Origin: Clostridium sp.
Lineage (GTDB): Bacteria; Bacillota; Dethiobacteria; Dethiobacterales; Dethiobacteraceae
NCBI GenBank assembly: GCA_018335695.1
Contig: JAGXRV010000057.1
Coordinates: 1-41,609, forward strand
Direction of reading: 5' to 3'
Length of the DNA: 41,609 bases
Shown here piece by piece: positions 15,227 to 24,612 of this stretch. Both the position numbers and the translations under genes were made by a program. Each line of letters opens with the position of its first letter. Position 1 is the stretch's first letter. The notes below the pieces were generated by a model. That model had not been told where the DNA came from and searched no databases. It saw only the letters and a list, made by a program, of their open reading frames with translations.

Positions 15227-15772
15227 TTAAAACCAGTATTCAGGATATTTTCTATCTTGCAGCAAGTTGTTAAACAATAGCGCCACAACCAACAAGATAA
15301 AAGCACCTGTCCCGGCGGGGAGAAAGGGATAGAGAAAGCCCAGCGCATGAATCCTTTCTCCGCCGGTAACGGCAATTAAGGCGGTTGCTCCGGCAGGCGG
15401 GTGGAGAGTCTTTGTGGCAAGCATTGCCGCAATAGCAAAAGAGACGGCCAGCGCGGCAGCCAACCAATTGATTCGGCCAAACAACTGATAAGCTGTTACT
15501 CCGATAAGCCCTGCAATGAGATGGCCGCCAACCAGATTTCTCGGTTGCGCAAGAGGGCTTTTGCTTGCCGCAAAAACAAGGACTGCGGATGCTCCCAGGG
15601 GGCCAAAAAGCAAGGGCAACTCTCTTGGTTCAAAATAGTAGCTGGAAAGGTATGCGCAGAAGCCGATACCAATTAAAGAGCCGAGCCAAGACCAGAATAT
15701 TTCTTTTAGACTAACGCCTGGAGGACATTTTGTATTGCCTTTCATTTTAGCGAAATATTCGGCTAGTCTCAT
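15227..15772 (-). CDS. HPP family integral membrane protein
   Basis: A 181-residue protein with four to five hydrophobic helices and the family motif HPPAGATAL, preceded by GPLGASAVLVFA. HPP proteins are inner-membrane proteins; some plant and cyanobacterial members are linked to nitrite transport, but most bacterial ones have no known substrate. ATG at 15772 follows AGGAGTG; a longer frame from 15805 has no ribosome site. A promoter lies 80 bp upstream on the minus strand. Confidence 0.82.
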   Translation of the reverse strand: MRLAEYFAKMKGNTKCPPGVSLKEIFWSWLGSLIGIGFCAYLSSYYFEPRELPLLFGPLGASAVLVFAASKSPLAQPRNLVGGHLIAGLIGVTAYQLFGRINWLAAALAVSFAIAAMLATKTLHPPAGATALIAVTGGERIHALGFLYPFLPAGTGAFILLVVALLFNNLLQDRKYPEYWF

Positions 15773-15852
15773 GTTAAATGCACTCCTTCTCGCTTTGTGA
15801 ATCAAGCGGCTAAGCTGCTTGGTGTATTAATTCATTCGCCTAATGTACGTAG

Positions 15853-15880
15853 ATTATATAATATTTTGCTTCTTTTGCAA
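15853..15880 (-). promoter_or_regulatory. Promoter of the HPP gene
   Basis: On the minus strand TTGCAA (15880-15875) and TATAAT (15858-15853) are separated by 16 bp. Confidence 0.55.
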
Positions 15881-15900
15881 GATGCTTTTCGGAGAATATA

Positions 15901-16020
15901 CCCTCACCCTAACCCTCTCCCAGAGGGAGAGGGGAGGTGTTCCCTCTGAGGGAGAGGGGACTGTTGAAGCGAAAGAGGCAAAATATAATGATTCCTGACC
16001 ATCTCCAGAGGGAGTGGAGT
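15901..16020. repeat. REP-like repeat copies
   Basis: A full palindromic copy occupies 15901-15935 (CCCTCACCCTAACCCTCTCC and its mirror). Partial copies follow: CCCTCTGAGGGAGAGGGG near 15943-15960 and CCAGAGGGAGTGG near 16005. No gene is supported in 15806-16145. Confidence 0.75.
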
Positions 16021-16145
16021 TAAATAAAAATAGTTTGTAGAACAATTTAAGCATGAAGGAGATACGACCCTAGGTGCAGAAAGCAAGAATGTTGCTAAAA
16101 AGGAAAAAAGAAGCCGCGTTTATTTAAAGGGGGATAATTTAAAGC

Positions 16146-17228
16146 ATGGTATTGTTTCTTTTTATTCTAGGTATCATATTGCTTGTGGTCGGTGCCGAAA
16201 TGCTGGTGAGGGGCGCCTCAAAACTTGCGCTGGTGGCAGGCATTTCCCCCTTGATTATCGGCTTGACTGTTGTTGCTTTTGGGACAAGCGCGCCTGAATT
16301 TGCAATCAGCATTATGTCAGGTCTGTCAGGCCAGGCAGACATTGCGCTAGGCAATGTGGTTGGCAGCAATATTTTTAACGTACTGTTTATTCTCGGCATT
16401 TCTGCCGCAGTGGCGCCTCTTGTTGTCTGTCAGCAGTTGGTCCGTCTGGACGTGCCGCTGATGATCACGGTATCTATTTTGGTGCTTGTCATGGGCAGCA
16501 ACGGCAGGATTAGTAGTATGGAGGGGGCGTTCTTGTTTCTTCTTTTGATTGTCTACACCATTTTTCTCTTTTCTCAAAGCAAGCAAAAGAACAAAAATAC
16601 CGACTGTCCTTTGCCCTTAGGGGAGAAACAGTCCATGCCGTTAAAATCATGGGTTACTAATATTATGTTTATACTTGGCGGTCTGGGTTTTTTGGTGCTT
16701 GGCTCACAGTGGATGATTGAAGGGGCAAGAGCAATCGCTTTGTTGCTAGGCATCAGTGAACTGGTGATTGGTTTGACGATTGTTGCAGCCGGAACATCTT
16801 TGCCGGAACTGGCCACATCAGTTATTGCCAGTCTCCGGGGAGAACGCGATATTGCCGTCGGCAATGTCGTGGGCAGCAATATTTTCAATGTTTTGGGAGT
16901 TCTAGGTCTCTCTAGTATTCTTGCGCCGGAAGGAATAGCTGTCCATGCTGCTGCCTGGAATTTTGACATTCCGCTGATGATTGTGGTGGCAATAGCTTGT
17001 CTGCCGATTTTTTTCACCGGTCACATCATTGCTCGTTGGGAAGGTTTTTTGTTTTTAGGTTATTATGTAGCTTATACTCTTTATCTAATTTTGGCTTCCG
17101 CGCAACATGATGCTTTGCCTTTTTTCAGTAACGCTATGCTCTTATTCGTACTGCCTTTAACTGCGCTGACATTGCTCATTGTCACAATCCGGGAGTGTCG
17201 GAGCTGTGCCAATCAACTTAAACTTTGA
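16146..17228 (+). CDS. Calcium/sodium antiporter (CaCA family, YrbG type)
   Basis: A 360-residue membrane protein with two homologous halves in inverted topology. Each half carries the alpha-repeat motif: GTSAPE at 46-51 with GNVVGSNIFN at 69-78, and GTSLPE with GNVVGSNIFN in the second half. These acidic and Asn residues line the cation site of Na+/Ca2+ exchangers. A hydrophilic loop of about 30 residues (QSKQKNKNTD) joins the halves. It probably exports calcium from the cytoplasm. GGGGG lies 13 bp before the ATG, so the start is moderately certain. Confidence 0.92.
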   Translation: MVLFLFILGIILLVVGAEMLVRGASKLALVAGISPLIIGLTVVAFGTSAPEFAISIMSGLSGQADIALGNVVGSNIFNVLFILGISAAVAPLVVCQQLVRLDVPLMITVSILVLVMGSNGRISSMEGAFLFLLLIVYTIFLFSQSKQKNKNTDCPLPLGEKQSMPLKSWVTNIMFILGGLGFLVLGSQWMIEGARAIALLLGISELVIGLTIVAAGTSLPELATSVIASLRGERDIAVGNVVGSNIFNVLGVLGLSSILAPEGIAVHAAAWNFDIPLMIVVAIACLPIFFTGHIIARWEGFLFLGYYVAYTLYLILASAQHDALPFFSNAMLLFVLPLTALTLLIVTIRECRSCANQLKL

Positions 17229-17277
17229 GCGGCAATGTCTGATAAAGCTGCCCTTCTACCCATCTTATTGCCAATTA

Positions 17278-17306
17278 TTGCCCCTCCCGTTTATTTAGTG
17301 TATAAT
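17278..17306 (+). promoter_or_regulatory. Promoter of the polysaccharide operon
   Basis: TTGCCC at 17278-17283 and a perfect TATAAT at 17301-17306 are 17 bp apart, 44 bp before the first gene. Confidence 0.65.
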
Positions 17307-17350
17307 GACGTTGTCGCTTGACGCTGAAATTAGCCGAAAGATGTGAATTA

Positions 17351-18103
17351 ATGCTTAGACATGAAATTTTCGGGATTCCGGTAAATGCTTTAACATATCA
17401 GGATGCCGTGGATTGGGTAGCAGAAAGAGTGGCTACAGGAACAAAGTCATGGATTCTGGCAATTAATCCGGAGAAAATAATGAAGGCGCTATCAGATGAA
17501 AGGTTGCGCCTGCTTTTGTTGCAAGCTGATCTTTTTATCCCGGATGGTATCGGTGTTCTATGGGCCGGTAAGATTTTAGGTAAGCCGTTTCCGCAAAGGG
17601 TGACAGGAGTAGACATCTTTGTCTTGCTGGTGAAAGAAGCGGCAAAACGCGGCTGGGGAATTTTTTTGCTGGGAGCACCTCCCGGCGTAAGCAAAGAGGT
17701 GGCTCAGGGCTTGGAGCTTGAATATCCCGGCTTGCAATTGGTCGGCTATCATCACGGCTATTATCAAGCAGAGGAAGAAGCGCAAGTGGTCTCAAAAATC
17801 CGTGCTGCCGCTCCGGATATCTTGTTTGTGGCCATGGGCAGTCCAAGACAAGAGCAGTTTATCGTCAGCAATAGGACTCTGCTTGGCGTACCGGTATGTA
17901 TGGGCGTCGGCGGCAGTTTTGATGTGATTAGCGGCAGAAAGAAAAGGGCGCCTCTTTGGATGCAGAGGTTTGGTTTGGAGTGGAGTTACCGCCTTTTTCT
18001 TGAGCCTAAACGTATTATGCGCATGTCGGCTTTGCCCAAATTTGTGATCTTAGTATTGCGCAAAAAATTGGGCATGCTTAAACTAGAAGGAGATAAAAAA
18101 TGA
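17351..18103 (+). CDS. WecG/TagA/CpsF family glycosyltransferase
   Basis: A 250-residue GT26 enzyme that transfers N-acetylmannosamine or a related sugar to the undecaprenyl-PP-GlcNAc carrier at the membrane. Motifs present are INPEKI, FIPDGIGVLW with the catalytic Asp region, the GVDIF segment, FLLGAPPGV and MGSPRQEQF. Length is normal for the family. ATG at 17351 is chosen as it begins the conserved domain (LRHEIFGIPV). Its last bases overlap the start of wecC (ATGA). The adjacent WecC suggests a ManNAc/ManNAcA-containing surface polymer. Confidence 0.88.
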   Translation: MLRHEIFGIPVNALTYQDAVDWVAERVATGTKSWILAINPEKIMKALSDERLRLLLLQADLFIPDGIGVLWAGKILGKPFPQRVTGVDIFVLLVKEAAKRGWGIFLLGAPPGVSKEVAQGLELEYPGLQLVGYHHGYYQAEEEAQVVSKIRAAAPDILFVAMGSPRQEQFIVSNRTLLGVPVCMGVGGSFDVISGRKKRAPLWMQRFGLEWSYRLFLEPKRIMRMSALPKFVILVLRKKLGMLKLEGDKK

Positions 18104-19395
18104 AAAAAGTTTGTGTGATTGGGTTGGGTTATATCGGTCTGCCCACAGCTACTATCTTGTCAGAAAGCGGCTATAATGTGGTAGGTGTCGACACAAATGC
18201 GGCAGTTGTAGCTAAAATTAATCAAGGCAATAGCCATATTTGTGAGTCTAATTTGTCTGAAAAAGTAGCAAAGGCGATAGCGGAAGGCAGATTGCGTGCA
18301 GGTACTCTTCCGGAAGCCGCCGATGTTTTTATCATTGCGGTGCCAACGCCGTTTACTGCAGATAAAGAGGCGGATCTTACTGCTGTAAGGAGTGCGGCGG
18401 AGTCGTTATTGCCCTATTTGAGAAAAGGTAATTTAGTCATTTTAGAGTCTACGGTGCCGCCGCGCACTACACTGGATCTGCTTTTGCCTATTTTTAAGAA
18501 AACAGGTCTGGAGATTGGGAAAGAGTTGCAAGTTGCTTTTTGTCCTGAACGAGTGCTTCCCGGAAAAATCTTGGAAGAGTTGATTTTTAATAGCAGGGTA
18601 GTAGGCGGAGTCGACCATGCATCGGCTTTTGCCGCCAGAGAGTTATATGCATCATTTGTAAAGGGAGATATATATCTCACAGACTCGACGACTGCGGAAA
18701 TGACCAAATTAATGGAAAACACATATCGCGATGTGAATATTGCTCTCGCCAATGAGTTTGCCCTGATAGCCGAACAGTCGGGCGTTAATATTTGGGAAGC
18801 AATTCGTTATGCGAATAACCATCCTCGTGTAAATATTCACCAACCAGGCCCCGGCGTGGGAGGACATTGCATTGCCGTTGACCCTTGGTTTATCGTCGAA
18901 CAGGCCGGTTCCTTGGCGCGCCTGATTCGGACAGCCAGGGAGATTAACGACGGAATGCCTGGTTATGTGGTTGAACGTGTGCAACAACTGTTAAGCGGTG
19001 TGTCCAGTCCGCGGATTGCCGTTTTGGGCATGACATATAAAGCTAATGTGGCAGATTGCCGGGAGAGCCCGGCACTGGAAATCATTAATCTCCTCAGGGA
19101 GAAAGGTTTTTTCGTCTCAGTCTGCGATCCGCTTGCTCAAGATGAGCAATTGCTCCCTTTAGAGGAGGCTTTGGCGGGGGCTGATTTACTTTTGCTCTTA
19201 GTTGGTCACCATGATTTCCGTTCTTTGGATCCGCTCAAAGCGGCAAAGCTTTTGCGCAGACCGCTCGTCTTTGATACACGGGGCGTGTTGGAACGGGGAT
19301 GTTGGGAACGGGCAGGCTTTTTGCTTGCTACACTTGGGGAGTTTTTTCCGGTTCAAAAAGGAGCGACCATTAATGAAAATACTGCAGCTCATTAG
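18100..19395 (+). CDS. wecC: UDP-N-acetyl-D-mannosaminuronic acid dehydrogenase (WecC type)
   Basis: A 431-residue nucleotide-sugar dehydrogenase that oxidises C6 twice with NAD+, probably converting UDP-ManNAc to UDP-ManNAcA. The Rossmann NAD motif GLGYIGLPTA is at 8-17. AVPTPF and LESTVPP are the family signatures, the central helix contains MENTYRDVNIALANE, and the catalytic Cys257 sits in GGHCIAVDPW. The PGPGVGGHCIAVDP form favours WecC over UDP-glucose dehydrogenase. AGAAGGAG precedes the ATG. No epimerase (WecB) is in the window. Confidence 0.88.
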   Translation: MKKVCVIGLGYIGLPTATILSESGYNVVGVDTNAAVVAKINQGNSHICESNLSEKVAKAIAEGRLRAGTLPEAADVFIIAVPTPFTADKEADLTAVRSAAESLLPYLRKGNLVILESTVPPRTTLDLLLPIFKKTGLEIGKELQVAFCPERVLPGKILEELIFNSRVVGGVDHASAFAARELYASFVKGDIYLTDSTTAEMTKLMENTYRDVNIALANEFALIAEQSGVNIWEAIRYANNHPRVNIHQPGPGVGGHCIAVDPWFIVEQAGSLARLIRTAREINDGMPGYVVERVQQLLSGVSSPRIAVLGMTYKANVADCRESPALEIINLLREKGFFVSVCDPLAQDEQLLPLEEALAGADLLLLLVGHHDFRSLDPLKAAKLLRRPLVFDTRGVLERGCWERAGFLLATLGEFFPVQKGATINENTAAH

Positions 19396-20500
19396 CGGCG
19401 GTGAAAAGGGCGGCTCGAAGACCCACGTCCTATCCCTTGTGAGAGAACTGCAGAAACAGCAGCAGGTCACTCTCGCTTGTTTGATGGAAGGAGAGCTCTA
19501 TCGGCAGGCACTGAAAATGGGGCTGGATGCCAGAACTTTATTGCAGAAAAAGCGCTACCATTTAAGTCCTGTTTGGGAGATAGGGCGTTTGTTTAAGCAG
19601 GAAGGTTATCAACTGCTTCACTGTCATGGTCCCCGAGCAAATTTTTATGGTGCCCTTGCTAAAAAGTTTTATAAAATCCCTACTGTTACTACCATCCACA
19701 GCGATTATCAACAGGACTTTCGTCACAGCCTCTATAAGCAGAGAGTTTATGCCACTTTTAATATGCTTGCTTTAAATACCTTTGACGGCTATTTTGCTGT
19801 TTCCGATAGCTTTCGGGAAATGCTGATTTCACGTGGGTTTCCTGGTGAAAAAATAACCGTAATTTATAACGGTCTTGATTTTGACGCGCAGCCAAAAACG
19901 GAAGCTAGGGAAGAGTTTCTAAAGAAGCTCGGGCTATCCATTCCAAATCAAGCAACATTGGTTGGAATTTTAGCCCGCCTTCATCCGCTTAAAGGACATG
20001 AGATTTTTCTTGCGGGAGCCCGCCGTATTTTGGCCTCAGCCCCCGAGACTCAATTTATCATCGGCGGAGACGGGGAGGAGAAGGAAAAGCTTATAGCGCT
20101 GCGGGATAAGCTTGGCTTAAAGGACAGAGTCCATTTTGCGGGACAGATTTCCGATACCCCAAGCTTTTTTCAGGCAATAGATATTAACACACTAACCTCA
20201 CACACCGAAAGCTTTCCGTATGTGCTGCTCGAAGGCGCTTTGCTTAAAAAACCTGCCGTCAGTTCTGCTGTGGGAGGGATCAGCCGGTTAGTCAAAGATG
20301 GGGAGACAGGTTTTCTTTTCCCTGCCGGAGACGAGGCGGAATTTGCCAGCCGGACGCTAAAACTGTTAAGTGACGAAAACTTACGGAAGACTCTAGGGGA
20401 AAAACTTTTTTGGCATGCACGCGCAAATTTCTCGCTGACCCGCTTAGCAGAGATTCATTTGCAAAGCTATGAACAATACGGAAGGGGACGAAGCAGTTGA
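19373..20500 (+). CDS. Glycosyltransferase family 4
   Basis: A 375-residue GT-B enzyme beginning MKILQLISGGEKGGSKTHV. The N-terminal acceptor domain includes LLHCHGPRANFYGA. The C-terminal domain has GILARLHPLKGHE, FIIGGDGEE and TESFPYVLLEGALLKKPAV, the GT4 donor-binding pattern. It probably adds a sugar to the lipid-linked surface polymer. ATG at 19373 follows AAAGGAG and overlaps the end of wecC by 23 bp; a much longer frame from 19202 lies inside wecC and is not needed. Confidence 0.88.
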   Translation: MKILQLISGGEKGGSKTHVLSLVRELQKQQQVTLACLMEGELYRQALKMGLDARTLLQKKRYHLSPVWEIGRLFKQEGYQLLHCHGPRANFYGALAKKFYKIPTVTTIHSDYQQDFRHSLYKQRVYATFNMLALNTFDGYFAVSDSFREMLISRGFPGEKITVIYNGLDFDAQPKTEAREEFLKKLGLSIPNQATLVGILARLHPLKGHEIFLAGARRILASAPETQFIIGGDGEEKEKLIALRDKLGLKDRVHFAGQISDTPSFFQAIDINTLTSHTESFPYVLLEGALLKKPAVSSAVGGISRLVKDGETGFLFPAGDEAEFASRTLKLLSDENLRKTLGEKLFWHARANFSLTRLAEIHLQSYEQYGRGRSS

Positions 20501-20997
20501 AGGTGCTTGATGATAAGGGCAAAGTTTTTGGCCTGATAAATATAATTGATTTAATTGTCTTGGTTTTCGTAGTAGCTTTAGTTTTAGGAGGAGCTTATAG
20601 ATTTTACGGTCCTCGGCAGAACGGAGATATTTTTCAGCAAGAAGGCGAAGAAGTACTGATAAAGGGTAGGGTGTTTGATGTTAGTCAGTACACTGCAAAC
20701 GTTATCCGAGCAGGAGACATAGTTATTGATACGGCAGGGCAAGTTCCTTTTGGTGAAATCATTTCTGTTGAGACAGTTCCCCACCGACGTCCTGTTGATA
20801 CAGCAGAGGGCAAGGTAGTGCTATCTGAGGTGCCCGAACGCTTTGATGTAATTTTGTCTCTTAAGGGAGTGGCCAGAGTATCAGAGCATGCCATCCGCAT
20901 AGCTACCCATGATGTGCGTGTGGGCAGCAGGATTGTCCTGGGCGGCAGAGATTATTCGGTTGCCACAACCATTTTACAGGTAGAAGTATTGGATTAA
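20497..20997 (+). CDS. DUF4330 family membrane-anchored protein
   Basis: A 166-residue protein with a short cytoplasmic start, one transmembrane helix (IIDLIVLVFVVALVLGGAYRF, about 16-36) and an extracytoplasmic beta-rich domain. Length and layout match the DUF4330 family, often seen in Clostridia beside polysaccharide genes. The TTG start overlaps the preceding glycosyltransferase stop by 4 bp, so translation is coupled. Role unknown; an accessory part in polymer export or polymerisation is an inference from context. Confidence 0.75.
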   Translation: MKVLDDKGKVFGLINIIDLIVLVFVVALVLGGAYRFYGPRQNGDIFQQEGEEVLIKGRVFDVSQYTANVIRAGDIVIDTAGQVPFGEIISVETVPHRRPVDTAEGKVVLSEVPERFDVILSLKGVARVSEHAIRIATHDVRVGSRIVLGGRDYSVATTILQVEVLD

Positions 20998-21022
20998 GCA
21001 GATCGTATCTACATCTAAGAAT

Positions 21023-21131
21023 CCCCTCTCCCTCTGGCAGAGGAGAAAACCAACAAATACCCTCTCCCACCAACAAATCCCCTCTCCCTCTGGGAGAGGG
21101 TTAGGGTGAGGGCATATGGGTGAGGGCATAT
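21023..21131. repeat. REP-like repeat copies
   Basis: CCCTCTCCCTCTGGCAGAGG near 21025, then a copy at about 21080-21114 with arms CCCTCTCCCTCTGGGAGAGG and TTAGGGTGAGGG, and a short duplication of GGGTGAGGGCATATGG to 21131. The repeat separates the DUF4330 gene from the O-antigen ligase gene. Confidence 0.75.
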
Positions 21132-21161
21132 GGTATGGCAGAGGGCAAAGGAGTGCTTCTT

Positions 21162-22796
21162 ATGTATGAAACAAGCGCTACTGTAAAAAGCATAAAAAAA
21201 GCGGCACTACTATTTGATGCTTGTTATGAAGGCAGCAGAACCGGTTTTTTGTTGGAAGGAATGGTCACTTTCTTTGTTAAAATTTTTGCAGGCAGTATTT
21301 TTGCCAGACTTTTTTGGCAAAGGGATGTTTCTCTTACGGTTTGGCACAACAGCTTGCTCTTTTTGCTTTTTAAACTGATTCAGGATTTATTTAAAAAAGC
21401 CTTGCGAACAGTTTCCAGCTTGCTCAATCAGTCACTGGAGAAAAGCAGGAGCTACCGGAGTTACAGTTATCTGACTTCCCATCTTTCTCTGCTTTTTTTG
21501 CTGCAAGGTCTTTTTGCTATAGTTGTTTTTTATCTTTTCCCGCTATTGACGGCGCTAACACTATTGGTTGCTCTTTGGGGGGGATTTTTTGTCCTTTCTA
21601 ATCCCAGCAGAGGTTTGTTTTTCTTTGCTTTTGCGTTGCCTTTTATGCCAAATATTGGTGTGCTTTTGCTTGCGGGCTTGGTTGGGCTTTCCTTTGGTTT
21701 GAGTCGGTTACGCAATGGGCGTCTTGCAATGCAATCATTGTCTCTTGAACCTGCAGTCATCCTCTATTTGCTGATTGCTATAGGAGCGACTGCCGCTTCC
21801 GTTAATCTAAGCGGCAGTTTTCGGGATTTAGCTATTTACTTCTCTGCTTTCATTCTCTTTTTTGTGTTAATAAATCAAATCGAAAATAAGCAAGAGCTTG
21901 CAGGGTTTTTGAAGTTTCTTTTATTGGGGGCTTTTTTTGTTTCTCTCTACGGAATCTATCAATATTTGGTAGGCACCCCTTTGCCTGCAGGCTGGGTAGA
22001 CGTAGAGCAAAATCCAGCCATTCGTACCAGGGTCTATTCTGTTTTTGGCAATCCTAATGTTTTAGCGAGCTATCTGGTATTGTTAATCCCTTTTTCTTGC
22101 GCCTTATTTTTGGGCACAAAGAAGGTTGCAGTTAAATTCGCTTATTTTGCGCTGACAGGCACTCTTTGCTTAACCCTTTTGTTCACCTTTTCACGGGGAG
22201 GCTGGTTAGGTGTGCTGGCGAGCCTGCTTGTTTTTGCTTTGCTTAAAGACAGAAGAGTGTTAATTCTGATTCTGATTGTACTGTTGGCATCGGCTGCCCT
22301 GCTGCCTGAAGTGTTCTTGCAGCGCATCAGCACGATCGGCAGTCCCCTCGACACGTCCAATGCTTACCGGCTTAGGGTATGGCAGGAGTCCTTAGGGATC
22401 ATTAAAGATTTCCCTTTAACAGGTATAGGCCTGGGTCATGAGTCTTTTCTGAGTATTTACCCATTTTACATGCTTGATCGTGGGAAAAGTCCTTTTCATA
22501 CCCACAATACCTATCTTCAAGTCCTTGTGGAGACCGGAATTATCGGTTTGTTAGTCTTTCTTTGGCTGTTGTTAAGTTATTTTAAAAGAGGACTTAAAGC
22601 AATTGCATCCACTCGGGATAAAGAACTAAAATATTTGATGATTGCTTCCTTGTCTGCCACAGTCGGCATCCTCACCCAAGGCATCGGCGAAGTGATTATT
22701 TACTTGCCTAAAATAACCATCCTCTTTTGGATAAATATTGCCCTGCTCTTCTTATCTATAAAAATTGCCGAGCAGCAGATGGATTCAATTAAATAA
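21162..22796 (+). CDS. O-antigen ligase/polymerase family protein (WaaL/Wzy-like)
   Basis: A 544-residue polytopic membrane protein with about twelve hydrophobic segments. It carries the conserved periplasmic region near the C-terminus, GIGLGHESFLSIYPFY followed by HTHNTYLQVLVETGIIGL, diagnostic of the O-antigen ligase superfamily. In a Gram-positive it would ligate or polymerise surface glycan repeats outside the membrane. ATG at 21162 has AAAGGAG 8 bp upstream; in-frame starts at 21120 and beyond lie in repeat sequence. It ends the polysaccharide operon. Confidence 0.88.
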   Translation: MYETSATVKSIKKAALLFDACYEGSRTGFLLEGMVTFFVKIFAGSIFARLFWQRDVSLTVWHNSLLFLLFKLIQDLFKKALRTVSSLLNQSLEKSRSYRSYSYLTSHLSLLFLLQGLFAIVVFYLFPLLTALTLLVALWGGFFVLSNPSRGLFFFAFALPFMPNIGVLLLAGLVGLSFGLSRLRNGRLAMQSLSLEPAVILYLLIAIGATAASVNLSGSFRDLAIYFSAFILFFVLINQIENKQELAGFLKFLLLGAFFVSLYGIYQYLVGTPLPAGWVDVEQNPAIRTRVYSVFGNPNVLASYLVLLIPFSCALFLGTKKVAVKFAYFALTGTLCLTLLFTFSRGGWLGVLASLLVFALLKDRRVLILILIVLLASAALLPEVFLQRISTIGSPLDTSNAYRLRVWQESLGIIKDFPLTGIGLGHESFLSIYPFYMLDRGKSPFHTHNTYLQVLVETGIIGLLVFLWLLLSYFKRGLKAIASTRDKELKYLMIASLSATVGILTQGIGEVIIYLPKITILFWINIALLFLSIKIAEQQMDSIK

Positions 22797-22812
22797 GACG
22801 CTTACCAGAAAA

Positions 22813-24555
22813 TTAGTGATCTTTATCCAAAATTGCGCCCATTTCTCTAAGAACGTCCTGCAAGGCCGCTATCTCTGCTTCTTTGAAGCGGAGAGGCGGT
22901 ATATTTTTTTCTACTGACAGCGCTGCCGCCGCACCCGCCGCATCCCCAAGAACCGTCAGGTTCGGCAGCACACGGATTGCCGCCCAAGCTAGTGATGCAG
23001 TCCCTGTGGCGTATCCGGGTATGAGCAAGTTTTCTGCGTGTGTCGTGATCAGCATTTCAAATGGCAGGTAGACCGGATTTTTCGGTTCACCGCCGGATGC
23101 TAACCAGTCTGGCCGCAGATAACCTGTTACCGGCCAAACAAATTCTTCTCCGTCCAGCAAATCGCTGTAAAGATAGGCGTTTATATCCATGGCGTAAAAT
23201 CCCAGACCTATCCGACCGGCATAATTAGCCAGGTCGCCGCCTTCAGTCGGTCCCGTACCTGCCTTCTGGCACTCCAGAGGTGTCAATGCAAAACTCGACT
23301 CGTCCGTTCCGTTTATCCTAGAGAAGCCCTCTCCCTCTGGGAGAGGGTTAGGGTGAGGGGGATCAGGTTGTAAATTGGCTAGCGGCATATGTACCGTTTC
23401 CCGCAGATATAGACTCTCCCCGGTTACCGGACGTCCGTATTCGTCAAGCACCGGGTTGACATCATGCAACCCGTATGCCTTCCCGGTTTCTTCGTCCATA
23501 TAAGTGAAGCGTCGCATAGCCTGCCAGAATGCGGGATTTAACAAAAACTCCCGCGCCGCTATATATGCCGTATCGGTGTCAGTTTGCTCCGGACGCTTAT
23601 CGGCAGGGAATCTGTCTGTTCCCTTATCTCGCAGGTGGGCACGCCCATCAACGTCAAAGATGAGCAGCATATTAACCCACCATTCGTTGCTCCCCGCTCC
23701 GTTTTGCGCAATATTGAACGGCTTGATGGCAAAGCCTGCCGGGCCATAGACCCGGTTAAAAACAGTCACTACCTCGTCAGATGTATAACCTTCAAGACCT
23801 CCCCAAATACCCCAGCTCCCCCGTCGATCACGGGTAAAAAACAAATCGCCAAAACTTCCCGATCTCTCCGGTGCCGCTACTCCCTGCACTTTAAACATTA
23901 GCGTGGCAGCCTGCTGTCTGGCAACACCGCCTTGTTCATCAGCGGGCAGAAGTTCTTTTGGCCAGTCGCTGCGACCCGCCAGCAGTTCCACCTCCGCCAG
24001 ACGTGCGAGGCGCCCCTCCTCCGAGGCGTCAATAAAAACGTTGCCGCGTACTTTTTTTCTGCTCTTCCCCCAAGTGATGGCTCCATCACTATCCGGCAAA
24101 ACTTCCCGCAAGGAGAGCGAGATTATCTTGCCGTCATTGCGTCGCACTGCCTCCAAGTCTTTGCGATAAAGCACTGTAATGTTTTCGTGAGCAGCCAGTT
24201 CAGCCGCCAATAGTTCCGCCGCCTCAGCCGTATTGTAAAATTGTCCCAGTTGCTCAAACCAGCGGGCAAAAGAACCGCCGTTCATCAGTTCCCACCGCCA
24301 GAGGCGGATGTCAAAAAAGTTTTGACCACCCACGGTGCCCAGACCACCGGGTACCGCTTCCGGCATCACCAGCAGGATACTCCTTTCCGGCGCCGTTTTA
24401 GCCGCGCTCACTGCTGCAGCAGTGCCGCCGAATCCGCCGCCAAAAATGACAATATCATAGAAGGTGCCGCTTGGTCTTTGCCAAGCATAAATGCCTGTCA
24501 GGAAGAGAATCAGAATAACGGAAACTGTCAGCCGTTTGCTGCTCTTGTTTTTCAT
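22813..24555 (-). CDS. FAD-dependent oxidoreductase, membrane-anchored or exported, with internal repeat insertion
   Basis: A 580-residue protein with an N-terminal hydrophobic signal or anchor (about 9-25) and then an FAD Rossmann motif FGGGFGGTAAA (38-48) and EAVPGGLGTVGGQNFFD. It matches the FAD-dependent oxidoreductase family PF12831 in layout, including VFIDASEEGRLARLA and the late GDAAGAAAALS. Substrate unknown. Residues about 399-410 (PPHPNPLPEGEG) are encoded by a REP-like element inserted at 23327-23360 without breaking the frame. It is convergent with the O-antigen ligase gene, with a 16-bp gap. Confidence 0.82.
   Translation of the reverse strand: MKNKSSKRLTVSVILILFLTGIYAWQRPSGTFYDIVIFGGGFGGTAAAVSAAKTAPERSILLVMPEAVPGGLGTVGGQNFFDIRLWRWELMNGGSFARWFEQLGQFYNTAEAAELLAAELAAHENITVLYRKDLEAVRRNDGKIISLSLREVLPDSDGAITWGKSRKKVRGNVFIDASEEGRLARLAEVELLAGRSDWPKELLPADEQGGVARQQAATLMFKVQGVAAPERSGSFGDLFFTRDRRGSWGIWGGLEGYTSDEVVTVFNRVYGPAGFAIKPFNIAQNGAGSNEWWVNMLLIFDVDGRAHLRDKGTDRFPADKRPEQTDTDTAYIAAREFLLNPAFWQAMRRFTYMDEETGKAYGLHDVNPVLDEYGRPVTGESLYLRETVHMPLANLQPDPPHPNPLPEGEGFSRINGTDESSFALTPLECQKAGTGPTEGGDLANYAGRIGLGFYAMDINAYLYSDLLDGEEFVWPVTGYLRPDWLASGGEPKNPVYLPFEMLITTHAENLLIPGYATGTASLAWAAIRVLPNLTVLGDAAGAAAALSVEKNIPPLRFKEAEIAALQDVLREMGAILDKDH
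23327..23360. repeat. REP-like element inside a coding region
   Basis: A complete 34-bp copy of the window-wide palindromic element (CCCTCTCCCTCTGGGAGAGG, then GTTAGGGTGAGGGG) lies inside the FAD oxidoreductase gene and is translated as PHPNPLPEGEG. Confidence 0.9.
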
Positions 24556-24612
24556 CTTTTAACCTCCTGTCCATTAATTGCGCAAGGATATTATCTGCTC
24601 TTCTGACTTTTT

